Below are positions 12,901-21,085 of a stretch of DNA of 64,000 nucleotides, piece after piece (position 1 is the first letter of the stretch; every line of letters begins with the position of its first letter). The notes beneath the pieces are model-generated. The model searched no databases and was not told the DNA's origin. It saw only the letters and a list, made by a program, of their open reading frames with translations. The translations under genes and the position numbers were made by a program. This DNA comes from Plasmodiophora brassicae (taxonomy: Eukaryota; Endomyxa: Phytomyxea; Phytomyxea; Plasmodiophorida), in the NCBI GenBank assembly GCA_036867785.1, contig CP145410.1, forward strand, positions 1,302,001 to 1,366,000. The letters are read 5' to 3'.

Positions 12901-13519
12901 GGCCAGGCTCGAGGTCGGTGGCGAACGTCGCATACCTCTTGTGGATGGCGCCGCTGACCTCAACGGCCGCGTTAACGTCCGCGCTTCGGACGAGACGAGC
13001 GTCGACGATGGCGCTGACCATCTCGCTGCCGTACCGGGACAGGTTCAACTTGCCGAACTCGTTGATCAGCGACCGAACCTGCGCGTCGCCGCCCAGCGAG
13101 AACGATCGCAGTTTGCGAAGGAACGCCGACGTCTTCTTGATGGACGAATCAAGGTTCGACGGCAGTGGCACGGGCTGATTCTCCCATGCGGAAACGTTCG
13201 CCGCCCGTTCTTTCATCAGGTCGGATCGCGCCCGACGCCACTCGTCAACACGCGCCCTGGCTTCAACCCGTTCCTGGGCGGCCGCCTCCGTTGCACGTTT
13301 CCGTTCATCCTCCACCCGCTTGCGCTCGTCCTCGGCGCGAACCCGTTCCTCCTCGGCTCGGCGCGCGCGCCCCACTTCCGGATCCGGGGCGCTGACGGGC
13401 GGCGATTCGGCGTGCGGCGTCGCCCGCCCTGCCGTATTCTTCGGCTGCCACACCATTCTGGGTCGGCGGGGGCGCCCCCGGCCGCCCTCCCCCGCAACCG
13501 GCCTGCGATCCGGCGACAT
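9938..13519 (-). CDS. UPF2: Regulator of nonsense transcripts 2 (UPF2)
   Basis: UPF2 bridges UPF1 and UPF3 in nonsense-mediated mRNA decay. The gene is one uninterrupted frame of about 1,190 codons. A charged N-terminal helix (ERVRAEDERKRVEDERKR) is followed by three MIF4G-type helical repeats. The first begins at KKTSAFLRKLRSF, the second covers KFCYLNNRGTRKRLIEAIY, and the third holds the UPF3-binding surface (TDTFRVSIVCVILDGCG). A strongly acidic stretch and the UPF1-binding segment (FEMDLERLVLESVEERK...VFHLLTRKQNK) come next. The tail is an Arg/Gly-rich extension (RGGRSGGPPRRFQSRGGGGGG) that I do not recall as a usual part of UPF2. The first in-frame ATG is at 13519; upstream codons lack one. 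The long open frame on the opposite strand is a shadow. Confidence 0.95.
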   Translation of the reverse strand: MSPDRRPVAGEGGRGRPRRPRMVWQPKNTAGRATPHAESPPVSAPDPEVGRARRAEEERVRAEDERKRVEDERKRATEAAAQERVEARARVDEWRRARSDLMKERAANVSAWENQPVPLPSNLDSSIKKTSAFLRKLRSFSLGGDAQVRSLINEFGKLNLSRYGSEMVSAIVDARLVRSADVNAAVEVSGAIHKRYATFATDLEPGLVRVFDTAASFAKKSEIDKEQASRWRSTLKLLTELFRYGVFQTPRSVSAAIKQLMDADLGSDPSCTILSILIGFCRYSGYDFLGYLPVRLESDFSLSGEDAGSVSSEQPPIIEADIQEKCRGLFNRYFDTLAARFAQVMRDVRQQRKENRRQEFYKGTIDEKNVAALTVLVERFDALRMHLTQLAELLRRDMPEIIADEKEDVSKIVVDDEETRASPSATSLFDDEETNIFYTVLPNLKAMLPAVLLGDTGAKSSDASAQSESVVIDDKDVPVDPDDAELAEAPKQLSPMDLFLQRLPEAMNREQIDELAEKFCYLNNRGTRKRLIEAIYCVNRTRLDLLPYYARLVAILNSCFPDIGSELTRLLKNQFFGLMHHKTQHNIESKIRNVRFIGELVKFGVAHHSLAFNAWNFCLNEFSGQRIPVCCALLEACGRWLFRNPETNERCQQCLTRMMKLKTAKYMDEHANNLIENAYYQCNPPASFRRPRKVLPPLHSYIRHLIYVELNENNVDQILDQLRKLPWSDSVVAAYAKKCLFRADRVQTQNIRYLASIVSGLSKYHGSIAVEIADAVLEEIRQGLERNHFAESQRRLSFARYLAEMYNYMIVNAQTVFDTLYLILTLGHEIDATGNLVSRMDPPTDTFRVSIVCVILDGCGVYFSSGSKRKRLDRLLLFLQRYLILKTVIAADVDFMAADLFDHLAPRLPRYTTLAEVDEALGALDRHGDVDRLVLLHGAQTQALPVGVPAGANESDDECSDDDDESREPIPNGTVEDESESDDDEDDEDDVDDDDDSDDFERRDGGLNPEEKTEEDRSFEMDLERLVLESVEERKFEKRTVQNLTDASAFGDIGITSTAPARPAPRDGENVVFHLLTRKQNKTQTKALTIPKDVDLAKKSLLGKQSAIEEQRTLRQLVIAGMERDHAEEQKRNYYGLPAEDVDSQLDIDLSYRNYEPVAQTGHGQHRSRGGRSGGPPRRFQSRGGGGGGQASR

Positions 13520-13774
13520 TGGACCAGCCAGCGACGCCAGACGTTGTCCCACGGCACACGGCACACACGACCGCGCCGCCGCGTCACGCAATGCGCAGTC
13601 AGCCGCCTCGCCCCTTCAGACGCAGGTCCGTGCCGTCTCCCCTCTCTGCCCATCGTATTACGTATCCGGCCGTGGTCACTCCCGCGCCATCGCCCATCGC
13701 CCGGAGGACAACCCGCGACCAAGGGCACCTGTCCGGGGTATTGCATTTATGGGTACCGCGTCCAAGTCACCCGC

Positions 13775-15203
13775 TCAGCACCGACGTTGCGATCCGAGCT
13801 CCAGGCGCTGCATGGCCTGCGATTCAAGGAACTCGTCGATGAGAGCCTTGCGTTTCGCGTCATCGTTCTTCTGCTGCCGCGCGTGCTTGGTCTTGGACGC
13901 CGGGCGGTCCTGGTGTCGGGCGGGTCGCCCGCGATGGGAATGAACGACGACTTTCAGGGCGCGGTACAGGTCCGGCGATACGGTGCTGCTGATCTTGAAC
14001 TCGGTGATGTGTGGGCAGTGGTGCAGCATGTCGGTGAAGACGACGGCGCCAGCATCGCCGACCAGATTCCCATCAATGTCGATCGTCCTGAACGCCACCG
14101 ATCAGTTTCGCTGCAGCAGAAGGGCGATCCTCGAAGTCTCGTACTGAAGCGAGCGGTTTTCGGCAAACGCATCGCGAAAGGCTTCAATGGCCGCAGAGCT
14201 GTTACCGAACCGGTTATTGGACAGGTTGATCACGGCCAGCGACGTGTTTCGTCGGATGCCGCTGCTCAGTTCTTCCCATCCCGCGTCCTCGAGGCGGTTC
14301 CCTTCCAGATTCAGTTCCCTATGGGCCGTGTCAGGATCCTGCCTGAGCAATACCAACGACTGATCATGCAGGCAGATGCGCCTACTTTAGTGCACACCGA
14401 GGAACCGTCATCACATCTGCTAGTATAGCGCCGGCCTGCTGGTCGAGCTCGCAGAACCCCAGACTGAGGCACGCCAGTCGATGGCAGGCGCCTCTGCGCA
14501 GCGCCCCAGACATCGACGCCAGTCCCGATGATGTCAACGAGTTGTAACTAGCCGATCACGCTGTTAGAACAGTTGTACATGCGCGCTCGCTCACGACCTA
14601 CTCCAGTCGTAATGTGGACAGAAGCGGGGAGTTCCGATCGGTCAGAGCCTTCCCCAAAGCGGCACACGATGCCTGAGTCATGTCGGCGTCTACGAGCTCT
14701 AGGATTGACAGCGAATGCAAGTTCGGAATCGCACCGCACTGTGAATGGAAATCAGGCGAACCTTGCAGGGCGATTCGTGGCCGGACTGCTTACCAACGCC
14801 AGTACGCCGCTGTCTGTGAGCGCCGCTTTCCAGAAGCTTACCCTGGTCAGCCTCGTGTAGAAGTTGGCCGTGATTGCTGTGGCCAGTGCACGAACGCTTT
14901 GAGGACCGCACGGGTCGCCCACGATCAGCGACCGAAGCTCGCGATCTGTAGCGAAACGTGTTGGAATCGAGTGCGATGCCTCCACTGGTCCACCGCACCT
15001 TCCGTAATTGCCTGGTGGATTTGGCGGTGGATAGGAGCGACCATGACCTTGTGCAGGCCCATCGTGCGGCATTCTTGCAGATACCTCGATCGAACACTGG
15101 CCAAACTCGCTTGAAACAGAGACGTTTGGGACTGTGCCTTCTGTACGCTGATCTTGGACTTTCCTGTCAGCGATTTGACCGAACGAGAGCTGATGGGTGC
15201 CAT
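13775..15203 (-). CDS. Leucine-rich repeat protein, ribonuclease-inhibitor type
   Basis: Several short exons encode ribonuclease-inhibitor-type repeats of about 28 residues: LTRVSFWKAALTDSGVLAL, LACLSLGFCELDQQAGAILA, RELNLEGNRLEDAGWEELSS, LAVINLSNNRFGNSSAAIEA and QTIDIDGNLVGDAGAVVFTD. The intron at about 14098-14152 joins RSLQ to TIDIDGN exactly. The first exon begins at an ATG at 15203 and has no repeats. The C-terminus is basic and helical (KTKHARQQKNDDAKRKALID). Such proteins act as interaction scaffolds; several ciliary and NLR-type proteins share the fold, but I cannot assign a specific one. Middle exon borders are approximate. Confidence 0.7.
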
Positions 15204-15559
15204 GCCGACAGCGTGGTCTATATAACGTCGGAGTATAGCGAGTACCTAATCGATCCGTCTGGTGCCTACACGAACGATTACGTCAATGCAATACACTCGT
15301 TAGGCAAGCGCGCATTCAGCCACCGCGAAACCCGGATCCAACGACGTTGCATCGCTAAGGTCTACATATGTGGGCTGGAAGCACAGGCAGAGGCCAGAAC
15401 GCTTGCAGCGACTACATATTCGATTGTGTTCGGACCTCGTGTGGTGCTGAATACGACGGATACAAGTCTCAACATATTGACAGGGGCATCCACGGCGTCC
15501 GTGACGGAGTCCGCAGAGGCCGTCACGTCTCACGAAGGTCTTCGCTGAACCGCATCATC
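15204..15559. promoter_or_regulatory. Divergent promoter region between LRR gene and RIO2
   Basis: A 356-bp gap separates the starts of two divergent genes and must carry both promoters. I see no TATA-like box that I would defend and no other gene. Confidence 0.4.
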
Positions 15560-16967
15560 ATGAAGCTCGATGTTGGTATGGTGAAATTCCTAACGCGGGA
15601 CGACTTCCGTATCCTGGTCGCAGTGGAGCAGGGCATGAAGAATCACGAACTTGTGCCATGTGACTTGATCGCCAGCATATCCGGCCTGCCGCTCAGCCAG
15701 GCGTTCCGCTGCCTGGGCAACGTTCACAAGCACAAACTCGTATTCCATTCGCGCCAGAAATGTGATGGGTATCGGTTGACATACCTTGGCTATGACTACC
15801 TGGCCCTGCGAGCTCTCGTCAATCGAGGCGTCATATCTGCTATTGGCCGGCGAATCGGGGTCGGCAAAGAATCCGATGTCTACGAAGTCACGAATGACGA
15901 AGGCCGATCGATGGCCCTTAAACTTCACCGGCTCGGGCGAGTATCGTTTCGCGCCATCAAGCAGAAGCGCGACTACCTGGGCAAACGCAAAAGCGCTTCC
16001 TGGCTATACATGTCCCGTTTGGCTGCCACACGTGAGTTCGCGTACATGAAGGCGCTGCATGCGCGTGCGTTCCCCGTCCCCGAACCAGTCGATTGCAATC
16101 GTCACTGTGTCGTCATGTCGATGGCCGCCGGGTGTCCGCTGACGAACATTCGCGAGCTCGGCCGTCCCAGGGTCATCATCGACAAGCTCATGCGACTGAT
16201 TCTACGACTCGCCGAGTATGGCCTTGTTCACGGCGACTTCAACGAATTCAACCTGCTGTAGGGACCGGCGATGCCGCACGATAGCATTGTCTGACCCAGG
16301 ATGGTACAGGATCGACGACGATGGGGGCATTACGTTGATCGACTTCCCGCAGATGATATCGACGTCGCACGCGAATGCAGTGGAACAGTTCGATCGCGAT
16401 GTCCAGTGCGTCCGGACGTTCTTCATCAAGAAGTTCAAGTATACGTGCGACGCTGTCCCTCGGCTTCAAGCTGACAGCGAGAAGCATGTCGCGCTTGATG
16501 TCGAACTCAACGCCAGCGGGTGCGATCCCAATGACCTGGAATTCACCGAGTACCTTGGCGAGATCCGAGAAGGCGACAACGAAGACGACGCGAGTGACGA
16601 CGACGACGAGGGCAATGATACGCAATCTGTCGGCGTTGAGACCAGCAATAACGAGGACATTGACACTGCTGCTGACGCCCTTCAGGGCTGTACGGTGAAG
16701 GGCGACGTCGGTGAAGACGATGAAGAATCAAGGACAGATAGTGAGGCGTCGTCGTGCGACGATGTCGATGGTGGCCAGGAAGACTGCGAACCCGCGTCAT
16801 CGACAGCAGGTGCGACAATGGATGCCAATGCGATTCGAGACCGCGTCCGTCAGCGACGCGCCAAGATGACACAGAAGCGATCGAACCGCATGGCCAAGGC
16901 CACCCGGCATCGGAAGGTGCAATCGCGCCAGGCCATACGGCGAACCGTTGCCAGGCAAGCAGCATAA
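15560..16967 (+). CDS. RIOK2: RIO2 atypical protein kinase/ATPase
   Basis: RIO2 is needed for late cytoplasmic maturation of the 40S subunit. The N-terminal winged helix (MVKFLTRDDFRILVAVEQGM...) precedes the RIO kinase domain. P-loop VGKESDVYEV, ATP-anchoring lysine in MALKLHRLGR, catalytic loop HGDFNEFNLL and metal-binding LIDFPQMIS are all present. One intron (about 16258-16309, donor GTAGGG) falls between NLL and IDDDGG; removing it gives the RIO2 consensus. A long acidic, then basic C-terminal tail (RQRRAKMTQKRSNRM) follows, as in other RIO2 proteins. Its last 200 bp belong to a direct repeat whose other copy lies at 20745-21085 in decayed form. Confidence 0.95.
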
Positions 16968-17150
16968 ACAACTGGCCGTTCTTCTTTGTCATGGGATGGG
17001 GTATTGTTGGTTGTGAACGCGTGGACCTGCATTCGTCGAGGGCCAGTTTGGGGGACTGGTTGTAGGGCGTGGCGGCCGTGATGTCCCGAATCACCGTCTC
17101 CCTCACCGTCCTCGTGACACATTGCCTCTTAGGTGCCGGGCTCTGTGCCG
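16767..17150. repeat. Direct repeat copy A (RIO2 3' end plus decayed receptor tail)
   Basis: This segment matches 20745-21085 in the same orientation, with identical runs such as gaaccgttgccaggcaagc and gtgatgtcccgaatcaccgt. Here the RIO2 part is intact and coding. The part beyond the RIO2 stop corresponds to the last exon of the giant receptor gene but no longer keeps its reading frame. Copy B has the opposite state. Starts are about 3.98 kb apart, and together the copies bracket the rearranged island. Confidence 0.85.
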
Positions 17151-17175
17151 TCGAGGTCGCTAACGGAAAAATCCT

Positions 17176-17473
17176 GTTTCTCTTGAAGACAATGCTATCT
17201 GAATTTGGATTCATCTTCCAAGGTTGGCCGTACGTGCTAACTCTCGTCAATATGGTGATCATCATCACACAGTTTGGTCTCGTCTTGGCTACGCACCTGC
17301 CGCGATCTTCACTGGCCTGGAACCATCGACTCTGTTGGCGTCAATCTTCATTCCACAATTGGATTCTGTCGTTGATGCCCCACTTACACCTGGTCGCATG
17401 AACTGTGTGATTGATCACCAATTTTGACGAGAGCTTTCCTGGAAGACCGATCCAAATTCAGATAGTACTGCCT
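17176..17473. repeat. Imperfect inverted repeat
   Basis: The left arm at about 17176-17260 and right arm at about 17421-17473 are reverse complements with gaps. The best shared run is atctgaatttggat, and tctcttgaag and ctctcgtcaa also recur. The spacer of about 160 bp shows no gene. The arms are diverged, so this is older than the palindrome at 18.8 kb. Confidence 0.65.
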
Positions 17474-17544
17474 TCAAGAGAGGCAGGGTTGGTGTGAAGG
17501 CCCTATGTAGTGAAATGACAATAATGTGCGATTTGTAAGCGCGG

Positions 17545-17820
17545 CAAAAGTTCGCCGATGACCTTATTCATGAAACGCGACCTTTGATCACTAATTTGCC
17601 GCTTCGAACCGTTGCCGACATCCCTGGTCAAATCCAGCAGTTGATCATCCGCCTCAACCTGAATTCATACAACCGTGAGCTTGCCTTGCTGTGGCGTGAT
17701 CATTCCATTCAGATCAACACGAGCCCGTCCTTCGTGTCAACAGTCCACGACCGCGAGCAATTTGGAGGACGCGCCGGTGTACCTGCACATGTGGTACGGG
17801 GCCGCATCGTCCATCTGTAG
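17545..17820 (+). pseudogene. Orphan reading-frame fragment inside the island
   Basis: An open frame reads FADDLIHETRPLITNLP, then IQQLIIRLNLNSYNRELALL. It looks protein-like but has no family I can name, no start codon context and no continuation. It may be a piece of the mobile element at 18.4-19.3 kb or a captured gene fragment. From 17821 to 18369 I see nothing further. Confidence 0.25.
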
Positions 17821-18660
17821 GGCCTATACTGCCAGCCGCGCAGCCAGAACCCCCCTCCTTCGCCTACTTTGTCGATTCTTCTCCAACTTCTCAAACGGAA
17901 CTAATTGCCTCTGCGCAATTGCAACTTAGAAGCTGTACAAGGTTGTATCATACGTACACCATAGCAGCACCTATGATGTTGTTCACGGTCATAAGTCACT
18001 CGTAACCCTGTCCCGACACGCCCCTCCAACATTGCGGATCCGTTCCGGGCTAGCACAGTCAGCTGTCCCGCCAGACCAGTCGTGCGTGTCCAAGAATAGA
18101 CCGCGGACTTCCGGAGACGCAGTGGAGGGCGTGAGGCCAGACGGCCCGAAATAAACCAGACAGACAACAGGCACCAGAGGCAGAGAGGCAGCCGTTGTCA
18201 CAGACAGAGTGGCTATCAGCAGACAGCCAGTGCTTCCCAAAGCGAACTTCTCGAAGCTTGAAGGACGTCACACAGGTATCCGACCCCTCGTCGAAATGCT
18301 GGAAATGGTGATCAGGGACCGCCATCCATTTTACCAGGTCTGCTTCAACGGTCTACAACAGTTGTAGCTGGGCGGTATGACACGCCATGTAGCCCTGCAG
18401 TTCAGTTTGAACGCGGGCGTTGTACGCAGGTTCGCAGGGTCGTACAATGAGGCCACCAGTACCAGCGAGGTCGCAATATGGTCATACGAACAAAAGACAT
18501 TGGGCAACGCTATGCACATGCGATCCAGCTTCGACACGGTGATCCGCCAACATCACCGCATGGCCGACATTTCCGTATACTGGACTGGACAGACCCGTTC
18601 CTGAACCCATTAGCGTACGCGGTCTTCAACTTTGAAGGCATGCTCGGTTGGAGCCCGAAA

Positions 18661-19111
18661 ACCTACGAGTTCAAAGGCAACCAAGGGAGACATCTTCGCA
18701 ACATGCAATTCATCAACTGCCATCAGTTCTACAGGTACGACTTGCACGTCCGCGACAACACCGACGAGCACAACGATCGGCCTGTTGGAGCCGACCTGTT
18801 AGACCGAACGACTCCGATACGTTGAACGTCATGAGCAGAGGCCTCCCTCCACCTATGCATAGGTGGAGGGAGGCCTCTGCTCATGACGTTCAACGTATCG
18901 GAGTCGTTCGGTCTCCACCTTGTAATACATGTCGCATAGCCACTGCTAAAATAGACGCCCGCCATGATGTAACAGGTCGGCTCCAACAGGCCGATCGTTG
19001 TGCTCGTCGGTGTTGTCGCGGACGTGCAAGTCGTACCTGTAGAACTGATGGCACTTGATGAATTGCATGTTGCGAAGATGTCTCCCTTGGTTGCCATTGA
19101 ACTCGAAGGTC
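18661..19111. repeat. Long inverted duplication within the Helitron relic
   Basis: The left arm at 18661-18800 and right arm at 18971-19111 are nearly identical reverse complements of about 140 bp. They encode the same Helitron domain segment, with only a few differences. Between them lie the perfect palindrome (18801-18914) and a 56-bp unique stretch, so the structure is a fold-back with an asymmetric centre. Confidence 0.85.
18801..18914. repeat. 114-bp perfect palindrome
   Basis: Arms of 57 bp meet without a spacer at 18857/18858 (centre acctatgcataggt). Every base pairs, from agaccgaacg on the left to cgttcggtct on the right. Such a spacerless palindrome is expected to be unstable, so it is either recent or an assembly/amplification product. 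Confidence 0.95.
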
Positions 19112-19340
19112 CGTTCGCCTCGCGTGCCGCTTGGGATAATCGGTAGCTGCTGTTGTACGTCTCCACAGTAAAGTGTGGTGCAAGCTTCGGACGCCAGAGG
19201 GTTGTTTCGAATTTCCGACATAACTTCGCTGGCGAATTGCAGTATCTCGCGACTCTGCGACGGCGCTTCGTCATGAACGACGAATTGCGGATTGACGAGT
19301 AGGGGTGCTTGTTGGGAGCGACGTGTCCGTAACATAAGGA

Positions 19341-19929
19341 ACCTACCAAGGAAACGGTGCCTGACACTTCAGGAGCGACAGGAGCCCCCTGTCAGGGCGA
19401 AACGCCCATCACAAAGGCACGGCGTTGCGAGTCACCCGCCAGACAGGCCACGCAATAAACCCACGTCGCTATAGTGCCCTTCACACCCCCAACGAGTGCC
19501 AAGGTCTGCCCAGATATGCTCGTCGCCAAGGATATGTTCAATTTTAAAACTCAAGGATTCAAGTGGCAGACGTCATCGCTCCAAATGCAGGAAGTAACGG
19601 AACGTCCGCGATGACAACAAGTCTGCCAACCGAGGCCCACGAAGACTGCGTCCGGCACGTCCAAGCCGCTTTGCGGAACGCCAACAGCACCCGCACCAAG
19701 CATTTCGAAGTCGCACGCGCCCGGCACAGAGGTGGCCGAAAGCCTAAGCAAGCCCATCGACAAACCAATGGTCAACTGGTGCCGCCAGAAGATGGGGTAT
19801 CCGACACCACCACCCCTTAGGTTGCTCGTTTCAGGGGCGAGTCAACACCACATTCAAGCAACATCCTCCGACACGGGCATCAGTGCCCATCCTGTAATAC
19901 AAACGTACTCTCGTTGCTGTCAACCAAGC
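19341..19929. other. Island sequence without a recognisable gene
   Basis: A plus-strand frame (19563-19820, MADVIAPNAGSNGTSAM...) is open but has no known domain. It could be a fragment carried in with the rearrangement. Nothing else is supported. Confidence 0.3.
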
Positions 19930-20648
19930 GGCACGCGAACGCGCATTCGTCTCATCACGCCTCTGTGTTGATCTGGCGTCAGTACAACAGCATACAATGC
20001 CGCGAGACGCAGGGCTGAACCTCCACCTACCCAGGTAGTTGTTGACAATCGCCCACCAGATGACGAAAATGCTGACGAGGTGGTAAGCGTGCAATAAGGT
20101 GACCCGGCGGAAGCGTCGACACAGGCGCATGATGACCGGGTCCAGGAATCCAAACATCTGAATTTGGGAACACGTCAGGGACGCTTCGAAGTGTGCAAAT
20201 GGAAGGCCTATGTCACCTTCGAGATGCCGACAATGTACAGAAAACGTGACTTACGAAACCCTTTCGGGCACTCGTCGATCGCGCTTCCTGTGAACGTATT
20301 AGATCAAGGTATTCATCTACATAGATAGACAGCAGCTGGCGTACCGAAGGGGGAGTAGGTAGCAAGCCACAGCTCACTGATCGTCGCGACGAGTACATAG
20401 GCGCTGAGCAGGAAGACGCCCGTGGTGCGAGCCAGGACGAGCGAGCTCACGTCGTATCCCTTGCCGCGGGAAACCAACCGCAGGACCAGGATGCCGACCA
20501 GGCAGGCTCTGGCTGCGACAGCGGCGGTCGTCGTCGCATCCATCAGGGCCCAGTCCTGCGTCACCGGCCACGGTCTCCAGGCGGAACCATCGGCAGCATC
20601 GACGCCCTCCTTCCACAGCCCTTGGACAGCGTGTTGTTGCACCGACAT
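19930..20648 (-). pseudogene. Decayed inverted copy of the ELO elongase gene
   Basis: This is a second copy of the elongase at 977-2095 in the opposite orientation. Exon 1 is alignable from its ATG (MSVQQHAVQGLWKEGVDAAD) through FLLSAYV. Exon 2 follows (FGFLDPVIMRLCRRFRRVTL, LHAYHLVSIFVIWWAIV). Key residues are lost: the histidine box HVYHH reads HAYHL, and EFMDT reads GFLDP. Sequence matching the parent's third intron is also present (tgtactgacgcca), so the copy arose at the DNA level and not from mRNA. The frame after the second exon does not match an elongase, so it is very unlikely to work. Confidence 0.85.
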
Positions 20649-20744
20649 GTCGTTCGCGTTTCAGACGACGTCGGGTGCGCGCAACGCGATCCGCACGCGG
20701 CGCCAAAGTAATAGGTCCCCGTCTCACCGACTGACACCCGAACC

Positions 20745-21085
20745 GATGGTGGGCCAGGAAGATTGGGAACCCGCATCACCGGCAGCCCAGTGCAATCGGA
20801 GACCTCGCCAGGCCACACGGTGAACCGTTGCCAGGCAAGCCAGGCTGTTATTCGTTTATAATGGGCAGGGGGTTCAGCTGTTGGTCGCGATCACGTGGAC
20901 CTGCTTCGGCTCGCATTCGTCCTGCTTCAGGCCGGTGAGCAGCGCGTCGATCCGGGAGGTCAGGCGCCCGTCGACGACCAGCTTGGGCGACTGGTCGAAG
21001 GGCGCGGCGGCCGTGATGTCCCGAATCACCGTCTCCGCCACCGTCCTCGTCACGCGCTGCTTCTCAGGCGCCGGGCTCTGCGCCC
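20745..21085. repeat. Direct repeat copy B (decayed RIO2 3' end plus intact receptor tail)
   Basis: This is the partner of 16767-17150. The RIO2-derived part has an internal deletion and no open frame to a RIO2 stop. The part encoding the receptor tail (read on the minus strand) is open and in frame with the receptor gene. Confidence 0.85.

Larger units (their letters stand above)
18370..19340. mobile_element. Rearranged Helitron relic
   Basis: Helitrons are rolling-circle DNA transposons that encode a Rep/helicase protein. The plus strand at 18377-18800 reads like the Helitron-like N-terminal domain (LDWTDPFLNPLAYAVFNFEG, GWSPKTYEF, YRYDLHVRDNTDEHN). The minus strand from 19335 to 18946 reads a PIF1-type helicase piece (FVVHDEAPSQSREIL, motif II; LYCGDVQQQLPIIPSGTR, motif III). 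That piece runs straight into a second copy of the N-terminal domain (GNQGRHLRNMQF...), which is not the normal domain order. Nothing here encodes a complete transposase, and I did not find the expected 5'-TC and CTRR-3' ends. Non-autonomous and dead, but the inverted copies are still very similar. Confidence 0.7.

Noticed and set aside
9935-14428. Two long plus-strand frames (726 and 495 codons)
   Set aside because: They lie opposite UPF2 and the LRR gene, show no domain, and follow from the GC-rich third codon positions of the minus-strand genes.
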